Below are positions 33,918 through 42,193 of a stretch of DNA of 64,000 nucleotides, piece after piece. The notes under the pieces were generated by a model. It ran no database searches and was not told the DNA's origin. It saw only the letters and a list, made by a program, of their open reading frames with translations. Source of the DNA: Arthrobacter sp. 9V (GTDB lineage Bacteria > Actinomycetota > Actinomycetes > Actinomycetales > Micrococcaceae); contig NZ_LR732912.1 of NCBI RefSeq assembly GCF_902506065.1, positions 4,741,525 through 4,805,524 on the forward strand. Reading direction: 5' to 3'. Each line of letters opens with the position of its first letter. The first letter of the stretch is position 1. Position numbers and translations under genes: made by a program.

Positions 33918-35164
33918 GATCGGTGGGCCTCCTCGCGGCCGGAAGCCGCATTGATCTGTGCGGCGTCCATGTTCAGCAGTCCGCCAAGGATTTCTTGCGT
34001 GTTCTCGCCTAAATCCGGGCCGAGGTTTCGGATGGGTAAGGACTGGTCCCCGATCACCGGAACAATGCCCGGGAAACCTACGCCATGGAGGATTTCCTCG
34101 CCTGTGGAAACGTCGAACTTCTGGATCATGTTGCGGGCAGCGTATTGGCTGTCCGTGCTGATGTCAGCCGCGGTGTAAATAGGACCGGCGGGAACACCTG
34201 CGGCTTCAAGGGCTGCGAGGGCGTCGGCAGCTGAAAGCGTCGCTGACCATTCGCCGATTGCCTGATCAAGTTCTTCCCGCTGTGCCCAACGCCCGGCATT
34301 CGATTGGAGGAATGGGTCCTCCGCGAGGTCCGGACGCCCGATGGTGTGCATATACCGCTGGTAGATCGAGTCGCCGTTTCCGGCCACCACAATGCTCGCG
34401 CCGTCCTTGCACACGTAGGCGTTCGATGGGGCAATGCCTTCCATCCGGCCACCCACGCGCTGCCGGTCCACGCCGTACGCCTGGTAGTCAGGAATCAGCG
34501 ATTCCATCATGGAGAACATGGCTTCGTTCAGCGCGACGTCAATGATCCGCTCGCTGAGCGGAACAGCGCCCGCCGAGTCCCGGCGTCGTGCTTCACGTTG
34601 GTAGAGGCTCATCACGGAGCCGAAGGCGGCGTAGAGGCCTGCGATCGAGTCTCCAATGGAGACGCCAACGCGAACGGGTGCACGGTCCGGGTCACCCACC
34701 AGATTGCGGAACCCGCCGTAGGCTTCGGCGACGGCGGCGAAACCGGGCCGCTCGGACAGTGGACCCGTCTGTCCGAAGGCAGAAATGCGCGTGACGATCA
34801 GGTCCGGGTTGGCTTGGTTGAGGACTTCCGGGCCAAGGCCCCACTTTTCCAGCGTGCCCGGGCGGAAGTTCTCCAGCAGGATGTCGCACTTGGCCACGAG
34901 CTCCAGCACCGCCTGTTTGCCGGCATCCGTGCGCAGATCCAGGACCACGGACTTCTTATTGCGGTTCAACGTGCGGTACAGCATGGAGGTGTTGCCCTTA
35001 TGCAGGCGCCAGTTACGCAGTTCGTCGCCGGTCCCCGGCCGCTCCACCTTGATAACCTCTGCACCGAAGTCCGCCAGGAGCCTGCCGGCCGTGGGAGCGG
35101 CAATGTAGTTGCCGAGTTCCAGGACCCGGACGCCGTCCAGTGGGGAGATTGTTTGGTGTGTCAT
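33914..35164 (-). CDS. CaiB/BaiF (family III) CoA-transferase
   Basis: A 416-residue family III CoA-transferase. Recognised by PLDGVRVLELGNYIAAPTAGRLLADFGAEVIKVE at the start (quoted in part: VRVLELGNYIAAPTAGR), LLENFRPGTLEKWGLG, and the catalytic-type Asp in GVSIGDSIAG (about 170). It would transfer CoA to a carboxylic acid, which the overlapping lyase then cleaves. The pair resembles routes for branched or hydroxylated dicarboxylic acids, but the acid is not known. A palindrome 118 bases upstream may be its operator. Confidence 0.9.
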   Translation of the reverse strand: MTHQTISPLDGVRVLELGNYIAAPTAGRLLADFGAEVIKVERPGTGDELRNWRLHKGNTSMLYRTLNRNKKSVVLDLRTDAGKQAVLELVAKCDILLENFRPGTLEKWGLGPEVLNQANPDLIVTRISAFGQTGPLSERPGFAAVAEAYGGFRNLVGDPDRAPVRVGVSIGDSIAGLYAAFGSVMSLYQREARRRDSAGAVPLSERIIDVALNEAMFSMMESLIPDYQAYGVDRQRVGGRMEGIAPSNAYVCKDGASIVVAGNGDSIYQRYMHTIGRPDLAEDPFLQSNAGRWAQREELDQAIGEWSATLSAADALAALEAAGVPAGPIYTAADISTDSQYAARNMIQKFDVSTGEEILHGVGFPGIVPVIGDQSLPIRNLGPDLGENTQEILGGLLNMDAAQINAASGREEAHRS

Positions 35165-35281
35165 GGTCTTCTTTCGTGCGTGGGGTGGGCGGTTGGCGGG
35201 ACCGTCCGAACAGAATGACGGACAAAGTTACAGACCCAATCGCCAAGGGAACACAGCGGCGATGGCCACTGCCGCCATGTT

Positions 35282-35297
35282 ATGAGTTGTAACTCAT
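35282..35297. promoter_or_regulatory. Palindrome upstream of the CoA-transferase/lyase pair
   Basis: ATGAGTT-GT-AACTCAT, 7-base arms with a 2-base centre, in the 335-base gap between the divergent CoA-transferase (start 35164) and hydrolase (start 35500). Compact symmetric sites of this type bind GntR- or IclR-type dimers. No regulator gene is adjacent. Nothing else is seen in the gap apart from short non-conserved frames. Confidence 0.45.
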
Positions 35298-35499
35298 GGT
35301 GCAAGCCCTATCCGAAATTAGGCTCAGAAGATGACGTTGGCGATTCGCCCGGGCACTACCTCGGAAGTGCCGCCATGCGGCGGGTTTTCGACGGCGGCGA
35401 GGGGTCCTGCTGAAGGCGGCACGGCTGCTGTCCTGATCGCCGCGGACGCCCTTCCGCCATAGCATGGTCCAGAGATGCGCCTAACCGGGGGAGTGTGTG

Positions 35500-36576
35500 A
35501 TGGGGCCGTTGGAATCAATCCAAGCCAGCACGAAGCAGAGCGACCCAGCCCAAAGGGGTTTGTCTGCCAAGGCCCCGCGAAAGCGGACTACGCGGGAGCG
35601 GAAGCTTGAGCTGGCGATCCTGCTGGTGCTGGTGGTCGCGCTGGCACTGTCTGCCACGCCGTGGCCCTCTGCCATGCTGATCCGTAGTGTTTTTGAGCGC
35701 GGGGCGCAGGCAACAATCGATGAAATGACGCCGTACGTCCCGGATACTCCGCTGCTGACGCAGGAGGGCGTGGTGTACAAGCCGGGTTCCACTTTTGATG
35801 TGTTCAGCCCTGCAGGCACCACAGCCCCGCTTCCAACTGTGGTGTGGATCCATGGAGGTGCGTGGATCTCAGGGGCCCAACGCGATGTCAATCCTTATCT
35901 GAAGATCATCGCCGCAGAGGGCTACACCACCATCGGCATGAGTTACCCCATTGCCCCCGAGGCCACGTACCCCACCGCAGTGCGGGACATCAACGAAGCT
36001 CTCGGCTACATCAAGGCCCATGCCGCGGAGTTGAACGTGGACACCAGCCGGATCGTCCTGGCCGGTGACTCCGCCGGCGCGCAGCTCGCCAGCCAGATGA
36101 CAACGCTCACTGTGAACCCCGAATACGCCAACTTAATGGGAATTGAGCCCGCGCTCCAGAAGTCTGATTTGGTGGCCACCATTCTGCATTGCGGCGTGTA
36201 CGACCTCCGGGCCATGGCAGATCTCAGCGGAATCGTGGCCTGGGGCTTCAAGACATCCCTGTGGGCCTATACGGGCACCAAGGACTGGTCCGCTACCTAC
36301 GCCGGGGCCACCATGTCCACTATCGACTTTGTGACCGATGACTTCCCTCCCACCTTCATCAGCGGCGGCAATGGCGACGGGCTCACGTGGCTCCAGTCTG
36401 TTCCCTACAGCAACCGGCTAAAGGACGCGGGCGTTCCCGTGACCGAGCTGTTCTGGCCAGCCACCCATGACCCCGAACTCCCTCATGAGTACCAGTTCCA
36501 CCTGAACTTTGCCGAGGCTCGTGAGGCGCGGGACAAGACCTTCGACTTCCTGGCCGCTCACGCTCCGAGGCGGTAA
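35500..36576 (+). CDS. Membrane-anchored alpha/beta hydrolase (BD-FAE/HSL-like)
   Basis: A 358-residue alpha/beta hydrolase. After a basic start (KAPRKRTTRERKLE) comes one hydrophobic helix (LAILLVLVVALALSATPW), so it is probably membrane-anchored with an outside catalytic domain. Oxyanion motif HGGAW in VVWIHGGAWISGA, nucleophile Ser in AGDSAGAQLA, Asp in FISGGNGDGLTWL and His in PATHDPELPH. GGGGGAG fits ATG 35500 better than the GTG at 35497. Esterase or lipase activity is likely. Confidence 0.82.
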   Translation: MGPLESIQASTKQSDPAQRGLSAKAPRKRTTRERKLELAILLVLVVALALSATPWPSAMLIRSVFERGAQATIDEMTPYVPDTPLLTQEGVVYKPGSTFDVFSPAGTTAPLPTVVWIHGGAWISGAQRDVNPYLKIIAAEGYTTIGMSYPIAPEATYPTAVRDINEALGYIKAHAAELNVDTSRIVLAGDSAGAQLASQMTTLTVNPEYANLMGIEPALQKSDLVATILHCGVYDLRAMADLSGIVAWGFKTSLWAYTGTKDWSATYAGATMSTIDFVTDDFPPTFISGGNGDGLTWLQSVPYSNRLKDAGVPVTELFWPATHDPELPHEYQFHLNFAEAREARDKTFDFLAAHAPRR

Positions 36577-36636
36577 GGCTGGCATTGGGAAACCCGGGAA
36601 TACAATTTATCTCCATGATGGAACTATTATTGGGGT

Positions 36637-37596
36637 ATGACTTCCTCTGCGCCGGTAAGCGCGCATAAGCGCCGTCCCGTTCTCTTCTGGGTTTCGGGAG
36701 TATGTGCAGTCGCATTGGTCCTTGTTCCCCTGTGGATGTTGCTGGGGAACCCGGCAGTCCTCCGCGGGCACCCGCTTTTGCCGGTCCTGCTGGTGACAGC
36801 CGCCGTCGTCGGACTTCTTTGGGGCGTCCTGCTGTGGCGTCGACGCGATAGGTCCGTGAAGCGGGCCGTAGCCAGGGCTGTTGGCGCATGGACGGCGAGG
36901 GTGGCCGTATTGGCGCTGGTTGCCATGCTGGTGTGGCTGAATCCCTTCGCCTACCAGGCGTCCGGCACGGCTGAGGCGGGATCGGGCGCGGGGTTTACCT
37001 TGGCAGATTCGCCGACGTCCATCACTATGAAGCCGGCGGGGGCAACTCCCACCAGAGGGCTGATTTTCTACCCGGGCGCTCGCGTGGAAGCGCGGGCGTA
37101 TGCGGACATCCTTAGCCCGGCAGCGGATGCCGGGGTCCTGGTGGTGATCCTCAAGACACCCTTGAATATCAGCCTCCTGGACGGAAACCAGGCCCGCGGC
37201 GCCATGGCTGAGCATCCCGGGATCTCCACGTGGACCGTTGGCGGCCACTCTCTGGGCGGAGTCAGTGCGAGCTCTTTTGCCCTAGGAAACCGGGACGTCG
37301 ACGGACTGTTGCTTTACGCCTCCTACCCTTTGGACTCCCTGCGCGACCGGTCAGGGCTTCAGGTCCTGTCCGTCTCGGGCTCGGAAGACGGACTCAGCAC
37401 GCCTGCCAAGATTGACGCCTCCCGCGAGCTCCTGCCCGCTGATGCCGCCTTCGTCGAGATCCAGGGCGGGAACCATGCCTTCTTCGGAAACTATGGTGTG
37501 CAGCCCGGCGACGGCGAACCCTCCGTGGATCGCGGCGTTGCCCAGGAGCAGATCTCTGAGGCAACTGTGGCGTTTCTGACGCAACTCAAGGGGTAG
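36637..37596 (+). CDS. Membrane-anchored alpha/beta hydrolase
   Basis: A 319-residue protein with three predicted N-terminal helices (about 15-105) and an extracytoplasmic alpha/beta hydrolase domain. The segments RGLIFYPGARVEARAYADIL, GGHSLGGVSAS with the nucleophile, and the GGNHAFFG region are visible. It resembles the alpha/beta hydrolases found beside cell-envelope genes. No clear ribosome site beyond TGGGG just before the ATG. An 11-base sequence (CCCGGGAATAC) occurs both at 36593 and at 37605, just outside this gene. Confidence 0.75.
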   Translation: MTSSAPVSAHKRRPVLFWVSGVCAVALVLVPLWMLLGNPAVLRGHPLLPVLLVTAAVVGLLWGVLLWRRRDRSVKRAVARAVGAWTARVAVLALVAMLVWLNPFAYQASGTAEAGSGAGFTLADSPTSITMKPAGATPTRGLIFYPGARVEARAYADILSPAADAGVLVVILKTPLNISLLDGNQARGAMAEHPGISTWTVGGHSLGGVSASSFALGNRDVDGLLLYASYPLDSLRDRSGLQVLSVSGSEDGLSTPAKIDASRELLPADAAFVEIQGGNHAFFGNYGVQPGDGEPSVDRGVAQEQISEATVAFLTQLKG

Positions 37597-37690
37597 TCGG
37601 GACTCCCGGGAATACTTCCGCACGGCTCCCTGTTCATTGAAATAGATGCAAATGCATGTAAGCTGGATGAACGAGCAACAGGAGAATGCC

Positions 37691-38317
37691 ATGGAAACCC
37701 GCCGCATCACCGTACTTTCCGCCGGACTCGGTGTCCCGTCGTCGAGCCGCTTGCTGGCCGACCAGCTGGCCGCCTCCGCCGAACGACAACTACGCGCGGC
37801 AGGCTACGAAGCGAAGATCGACGTCGTCGAACTGCGCGACCTCGCGGTGGATATCGCCAACAACTTCGTCACCGGCTATGCGGCGCCGCGCCTCGCGGAC
37901 GTGATTGCCGGCGTCGAGGATTCTGACGCCATCATCGCGGTCAGCCCCGTCTTCAGCGCCTCTTACAGCGGCTTGTTCAAATCGTTCATTGACGTCCTGG
38001 ACCCCAAATCGCTGGACGGAAAGGCGGTACTGCTGGGCGCCACAGGCGGCACCGACCGCCACCAGATGGTCCTCGACTACGCCATGCGTCCCCTGTTCAG
38101 CTACTTGCGCACCAGGATTGCTGCCACCGGAGTCTTCGCGGGGCCTCAGGACTGGGGAAACACTGACGACGGCGGATCACCCCTCTCGGTGCGCGTTGAC
38201 CGGGCCGCAGGTGAACTCGTGCAGCTTTTGAGCGGATCCCAGCCCGGGCGTAAGGCTCCGGTTCTGGAGTCGCTGCCTTTTGAACAGCTCCTGGCTGGCA
38301 TTTCAGCGGGCAGGTAG
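37691..38317 (+). CDS. NAD(P)H-dependent FMN reductase-like flavoprotein
   Basis: A 208-residue flavodoxin-fold reductase of the MsuE/CE1759 type. It begins RRITVLSAGLGVPSSSRLLAD with the phosphate-binding loop, and has ISPVFSASYSGLFKSFIDVL-type FMN-binding text (seen as VSPVFSASYSGLFKSFID) and LGATGGTDRHQ. These enzymes supply reduced FMN to monooxygenases. The frame is open from 37646, but ATG 37691 with GGAGA upstream is preferred. No monooxygenase gene is adjacent. Just upstream, ATGCA-AA-TGCAT (37645-37656 region) is a possible operator. Confidence 0.85.
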   Translation: METRRITVLSAGLGVPSSSRLLADQLAASAERQLRAAGYEAKIDVVELRDLAVDIANNFVTGYAAPRLADVIAGVEDSDAIIAVSPVFSASYSGLFKSFIDVLDPKSLDGKAVLLGATGGTDRHQMVLDYAMRPLFSYLRTRIAATGVFAGPQDWGNTDDGGSPLSVRVDRAAGELVQLLSGSQPGRKAPVLESLPFEQLLAGISAGR

Positions 38318-38374
38318 CCCTCCCGCCTCCCTTGCCTGCGGGATCCTCGCCAATCGGCCATGGACAATGGGGGC

Positions 38375-38695
38375 ATGGACATTGCAACGCTGCACCACCT
38401 GGACGAGTTGCTGGAGGATGGCGAGTCCCTGACTGTGGCGAGGATTTCGGTATATCTCGCCACGCATCGCTTGGCCACCGCCAATTGGTTTGGTCGGACC
38501 GGCCGCGCAGAAAGGTCGGCATGGATCGAACGCGAGGGCACGGGCTGGCGGGTGTGGGAGACCGATGAGCGCGCCGGGATCATGGATCACTGCATCCTCC
38601 GCACGGAGTCGGAGACAGAGGCGCTGGACAGCTTTCTTCGCCGGGCGCGGAGGCATCTCAAGGCAGACGGTACGGCGGTCCGGCGCATTTCTTGA
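38375..38695 (+). CDS. Hypothetical protein
   Basis: A 106-residue soluble protein with no recognised family. It starts MDIATLHHLDELLEDGESLTV and is rich in charged residues with a Trp-rich centre (AWIEREGTGWRVWETDERAG). An earlier in-frame ATG is 15 bases upstream; GGGGG near the second ATG decides weakly for the later one. It sits between the FMN reductase and a zinc-ribbon protein. Confidence 0.5.
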   Translation: MDIATLHHLDELLEDGESLTVARISVYLATHRLATANWFGRTGRAERSAWIEREGTGWRVWETDERAGIMDHCILRTESETEALDSFLRRARRHLKADGTAVRRIS

Positions 38696-38741
38696 TGCGG
38701 GCTTAACGAACTAATTGGCGGGGCTGATCGTTGGGCCAAGC

Positions 38742-39110
38742 ATGAAATGTCCTGTGGATTCCATTGACCTGGTGATGAGCGAACGAAGCGGTGTGGAGAT
38801 CGACTACTGCCCGCAGTGCAGAGGTGTGTGGCTGGACCGTGGGGAGCTGGACAAGATCATTGACCGCGTCGCGGTCGAAACTGTTCCCGCCCCTGCCAGG
38901 CCTGCCGCCGCACCGCCCCAGCCGCCCATCGCGCCGCCACCCATCTACAACCCCTTCGAGTCACGGCCCCAGCAGCCGCGCTATGACGACAGGGACAGGC
39001 GCGACTACGACCGCAGGGACAATGATCGCCGCGACGGTTACGATCGCGAGCAGTACGGACGTAAGCGCAAGAAGAAGGAAGGCTTTCTGGGCGACTTGTT
39101 CGACTTCTAG
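38742..39110 (+). CDS. Zinc-ribbon (TFIIB-like) protein
   Basis: A 122-residue protein that starts with a compact zinc ribbon: MKCPVDSIDLVMSERSGVEI, then YCPQCRGVWLDRGELDKII. This is the zf-TFIIB family pattern with the CxxD..CxxC ligands. The second half is Pro-rich and then Arg/Asp-rich (a tract with RRDYDRRDNDRR) ending in a basic tail KRKKKEGFLGDLF, a probable nucleic-acid or protein docking surface. Convergent with the next gene (3 bases between stops). Confidence 0.75.
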   Translation: MKCPVDSIDLVMSERSGVEIDYCPQCRGVWLDRGELDKIIDRVAVETVPAPARPAAAPPQPPIAPPPIYNPFESRPQQPRYDDRDRRDYDRRDNDRRDGYDREQYGRKRKKKEGFLGDLFDF

Positions 39111-39113
39111 TCT

Positions 39114-39689
39114 TTAGTCGTCCAGGAGTTCGATGAACTCCCGGGCCTGCTTGATGTTGATGTCTGAGTGGCGCGTCAAAGCAAGTGCCGCGCCTTCAAC
39201 GTCGCCGCTTTTGGCTAGGGTGCGGATCCGTCCGTAAATCTCGTCGTTGAGCATATTGCTGCTCACTTCCCTGGTGACGTCACCCTTGCTCACGATTGCC
39301 CTGTACCTGTAGGGGAAACGTTCGGGCTCGTCATCATCGTCAGCCAGCAAGTCCCTGGGAGGTGCTTCCGGCGTGAACGGCTGGGGATGCGCAGCCAGTG
39401 CACCGACGGCGTTACGCGATGCCCGCAGGCCCTCTCCCGTCGCCTGCAGGTAAAGTTTGATGGCCGCCATGCCCTGTCCTTGGGCAATGAGGGAGTAGAG
39501 CTGCCTGTGCTGCTCTTGGTTGAGCTTGGCTGCCGATTCTTTCGCCAACTCCACCGGGTCCTTGGGTGCATTCGCCGCCGCGAAATCGGCTTTGCTCTCG
39601 GCCGAGCGTTTGGTGAAGGAACGAATAAGCAGGAGCACGCCCGCGATGACCGCAACGAGGATCAGGAGCGGGATGAGGATGGAATCCAT
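39114..39689 (-). CDS. Membrane protein with L7/L12-tail-like motifs
   Basis: A 191-residue protein with an N-terminal membrane helix (LIPLLILVAVIAGVLLLI). It holds a motif like the C-terminal domain of ribosomal protein L7/L12 at about 73-97 (AAIKLYLQATGEGLRASRNAV), and a second partial one at the C-terminus (KQAREFIELLDD). L7/L12 has IKVVREITGLGLKEAKDLV in this position. The gene lies 7 bases downstream of a shorter relative with the same motif, so the two were probably made by duplication. Confidence 0.6.
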   Translation of the reverse strand: MDSILIPLLILVAVIAGVLLLIRSFTKRSAESKADFAAANAPKDPVELAKESAAKLNQEQHRQLYSLIAQGQGMAAIKLYLQATGEGLRASRNAVGALAAHPQPFTPEAPPRDLLADDDDEPERFPYRYRAIVSKGDVTREVSSNMLNDEIYGRIRTLAKSGDVEGAALALTRHSDINIKQAREFIELLDD

Positions 39690-39696
39690 GGCGTCG

Positions 39697-40176
39697 TCAG
39701 AGCCGATCTACGTAGTTCTTGGCAGTAAGCAAATCTGAGTGGGTGGCTTGGCGAAGGACCTTGATCGCTTCGATCTTTTTCCCGCTACGGACCAGGTTCT
39801 GTAACTCGAAGGCCAGTTGCGGGTTCAGCTGACCATTGGGCAGCACGGCGGGCTGGTGTCCCGTCTGGCCGGCAGCCTGAGACCGGGCAACTTGTGCCTG
39901 AATGGCCGTCCTGCTGTTCTCCGCCTGTTCCCTGTGGCTGGCCTCGTTTTGGCTCGGCTTGGTGGTGGCGTCGATCCGGGCGCGAAGGGCCAGTGCTTCC
40001 CGGACTTGGGACGCTTGATGGGCCGCGGAACGTGCCGCCAGTTCGCGCTGATACCTCTCAGCATCAGACATGCCGGTATCGCGCGGCTTGAAGGCCGCTG
40101 TGAGCGCCCATAGAAGGCCTACGAGGACAAGAAGCGGAAGGACAATCGTCAGTACGTCACCAAAGTTCATCCCCAT
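39697..40176 (-). CDS. Membrane protein with L7/L12-tail-like motif
   Basis: A 159-residue protein with an N-terminal membrane helix (VLTIVLPLLVLVGLLWAL), a central charged coiled-coil-like stretch and a C-terminal KKIEAIKVLRQATHSDLLTAKNY motif that matches the C-terminal helix-turn of L7/L12. It may dock a cytoplasmic protein on the membrane. It is the upstream member of a two-gene unit, and its start is 24 bases from the first DnaA box. Confidence 0.6.
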   Translation of the reverse strand: MGMNFGDVLTIVLPLLVLVGLLWALTAAFKPRDTGMSDAERYQRELAARSAAHQASQVREALALRARIDATTKPSQNEASHREQAENSRTAIQAQVARSQAAGQTGHQPAVLPNGQLNPQLAFELQNLVRSGKKIEAIKVLRQATHSDLLTAKNYVDRL

Positions 40177-40201
40177 GCTTAGAGCTTATGCCAGAACTTG
40201 G

Positions 40202-40637
40202 TTATCCACAGCACATTCCACTTCCGGCATAGGCTTCTGAGAGACCTCTGTCAAATTAAGCCAGCTTTTGTAAGATGCATCACATTTTGGGCATGTACAG
40301 CGAAGTTTTCGTGTGGTCAGAGACCTTGGAGGCGGCGTTGTCTGTGGATTAATCGCTTCCAAAACTTTCTTCCCTCCACAGGATGTGAAGAGCGTTTTCC
40401 CACGTCAGAGCATGATTTCCGATAAAAGAATTTCTCTATCCACAGGGTAACGCACAGTCTGTGCACAACGTACGGCTGGTATTCCACAGGTTATCCACAG
40501 GGGCTATTTGGCACCTGCTGTAACGTGTCTGAAGTGTCCATTTTGGACACGAATATCCCGCGACGTGTTTCTTGGCTCCCAAAAAGTCACCGCTTGTGAC
40601 GGGTTCACGGAATCGTCTGTGGATAACTTGTGGATAC
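40202..40637. promoter_or_regulatory. DnaA-box cluster upstream of dnaB
   Basis: Three perfect TTATCCACA boxes (40202-40210 plus, 40491-40499 plus, 40618-40626 minus as TGTGGATAA) and three one-mismatch boxes (40343-40351 minus, 40436-40444 plus, 40629-40637 minus) lie in 436 bases. The stretch 40360-40440 is AT-rich. The cluster ends 123 bases before the dnaB start. It may regulate dnaB through DnaA or titrate DnaA; origin activity is not shown. Confidence 0.75.
40534..40550. promoter_or_regulatory. Palindrome in the dnaB upstream region
   Basis: GTGTCCA-TTT-TGGACAC, perfect 7-base arms, between two of the DnaA boxes. It may be an operator or a hairpin in the dnaB leader. Confidence 0.35.
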
Positions 40638-40759
40638 GGCTATTCTGTCGGACCCGCCTGACATCGTGGGATGCATCAGGCGGACCCGTAGCCACGCACC
40701 GCGCTTTACGGGCCGCCAGGGAATACATCCCTGCAGCGGCACACAAATGGAGGACGGCT

Positions 40760-42148
40760 TTGTCAGTTACGCACTTGGACTCAATCGAGGGCTCACGCGC
40801 TTCGGACTCGAGCCGCAAACCTCCCCAGGACATCCCCGCTGAGCAGTCCGTGCTCGGCGGCATGATGCTGTCCAAGGACGCCATTGCCGACGTCGTGGAG
40901 ATCGTTCGTGGACACGACTTCTACCGTCCCGCGCACGAGACCATCTACGAGTCCATCATTGACCTCTACGGCCGGGGCGAACCCGCGGACGCCGTCACTG
41001 TCTCGGATGAGCTGACAAAGCGCGGTGAGATCAACCGGATCGGTGGCCCCGCCTATCTCCACGAGCTCATTCAGACGGTGCCCACCGCGGCCAACGCCGG
41101 CTATTACGCTGAGATCGTTGCGGAGCGTGCGGTGCTGCGCCGCCTTGTGAATGCCGGTACCAAAATTGTCCAGATGGGCTACGGCCAGGACGGCGAAGTG
41201 GAAGACCTCGTCAACCAGGCCCAAGCCGAGGTGTACGCAGTGGCTGAAAAGCGTACTGCCGAGGACTACGTGGCGTTGAAGGACGTCATGGAATCCACCG
41301 TGGATGAGATCGAAGCTTCCGGTCACCGCGGTGAAGGCATGACCGGCGTCCCCACGGGCTTCTATGAACTGGACGAACTGACGCACGGACTCCACCCGGG
41401 CCAGATGATCGTTATCGCCGCCCGTCCTGCCGTGGGTAAGTCCACGTTCGCACTGGACTTTGCCCGTTCCGCGGCCATCAAGAACAACCTGGCTACAGTC
41501 ATGTTCTCCTTGGAAATGGGCCGGAACGAGATCGCCATGCGTCTTCTCTCCGCAGAAGCGACCATTGGCCTGCAGGATCTCCGCAAGGGAACCATCAAGG
41601 ACGAGCAGTGGTCCAAGATCGCCACCACCATGGGCCGCATGAACGATGCTCCGCTGTTCATTGACGACAGCCCCAATATGTCCCTCATGGAAATCCGTGC
41701 CAAGTGCCGCCGCCTGAAGCAGCAGCACGACCTCAAGCTGGTGATCCTCGACTACCTCCAGCTCATGAGCTCCGGTAAAAAAGTTGAGTCCCGCCAGCAG
41801 GAAGTTTCCGAGTTTTCCCGTGCCCTCAAGCTGCTTGCCAAGGAACTGCAGGTTCCCGTCATCGCACTGTCGCAGCTGAACCGTGGTTCCGAACAGCGCC
41901 AGGACAAGCGCCCCATGGTCTCAGACCTCCGTGAATCCGGCTCCATCGAGCAGGACGCGGACATGGTCATCCTGCTCCACCGTGAAGACGTGTATGACAA
42001 GGAATCGCCGCGCGCCGGCGAGGCCGACATCCTCATTGCCAAGCACCGTAACGGTCCCACCAAGGACATTGTGGTTGCCTTCCAGGGCCACTACTCACGC
42101 TTTGCCAACATGGCCGGTGAAACGGGTGCCGGTGGCGGCGGCTTCTAG
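40760..42148 (+). CDS. dnaB: Replicative DNA helicase DnaB
   Basis: A 462-residue DnaB. The N-terminal domain begins IPAEQSVLGGMMLSKDAI; the RecA-like C-terminal domain has Walker A RPAVGKST, LKLVILDYLQLM (Walker B region) and the DnaB motif SQLNRGSEQRQDKRPMVSDLRESGSIEQD, quoted in part. The open frame starts at 40508, but the TTG at 40760 has GGAGGA five bases upstream and gives the standard length, so it is chosen; the earlier part covers DnaA boxes. No intein is present. dnaB in this position is usual near rpsF-rplI. Confidence 0.95.
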   Translation: MSVTHLDSIEGSRASDSSRKPPQDIPAEQSVLGGMMLSKDAIADVVEIVRGHDFYRPAHETIYESIIDLYGRGEPADAVTVSDELTKRGEINRIGGPAYLHELIQTVPTAANAGYYAEIVAERAVLRRLVNAGTKIVQMGYGQDGEVEDLVNQAQAEVYAVAEKRTAEDYVALKDVMESTVDEIEASGHRGEGMTGVPTGFYELDELTHGLHPGQMIVIAARPAVGKSTFALDFARSAAIKNNLATVMFSLEMGRNEIAMRLLSAEATIGLQDLRKGTIKDEQWSKIATTMGRMNDAPLFIDDSPNMSLMEIRAKCRRLKQQHDLKLVILDYLQLMSSGKKVESRQQEVSEFSRALKLLAKELQVPVIALSQLNRGSEQRQDKRPMVSDLRESGSIEQDADMVILLHREDVYDKESPRAGEADILIAKHRNGPTKDIVVAFQGHYSRFANMAGETGAGGGGF

Positions 42149-42193
42149 CCGCGGAGGGCCAGCAACTCCAGAGGAGCTCAGCACCTGAATACC

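Noticed and set aside
36593-37615. Direct repeat CCCGGGAATAC around the hydrolase gene
   Set aside because: Only 11 bases and no transposase or other mobile-element signs; probably chance or shared promoter text.
40508-40759. 84-residue N-terminal extension of DnaB
   Set aside because: Covers DnaA boxes and is unlike any DnaB; the TTG with a good ribosome site gives normal length.
40760-42148. DnaB intein
   Set aside because: The helicase has normal length and unbroken motifs.
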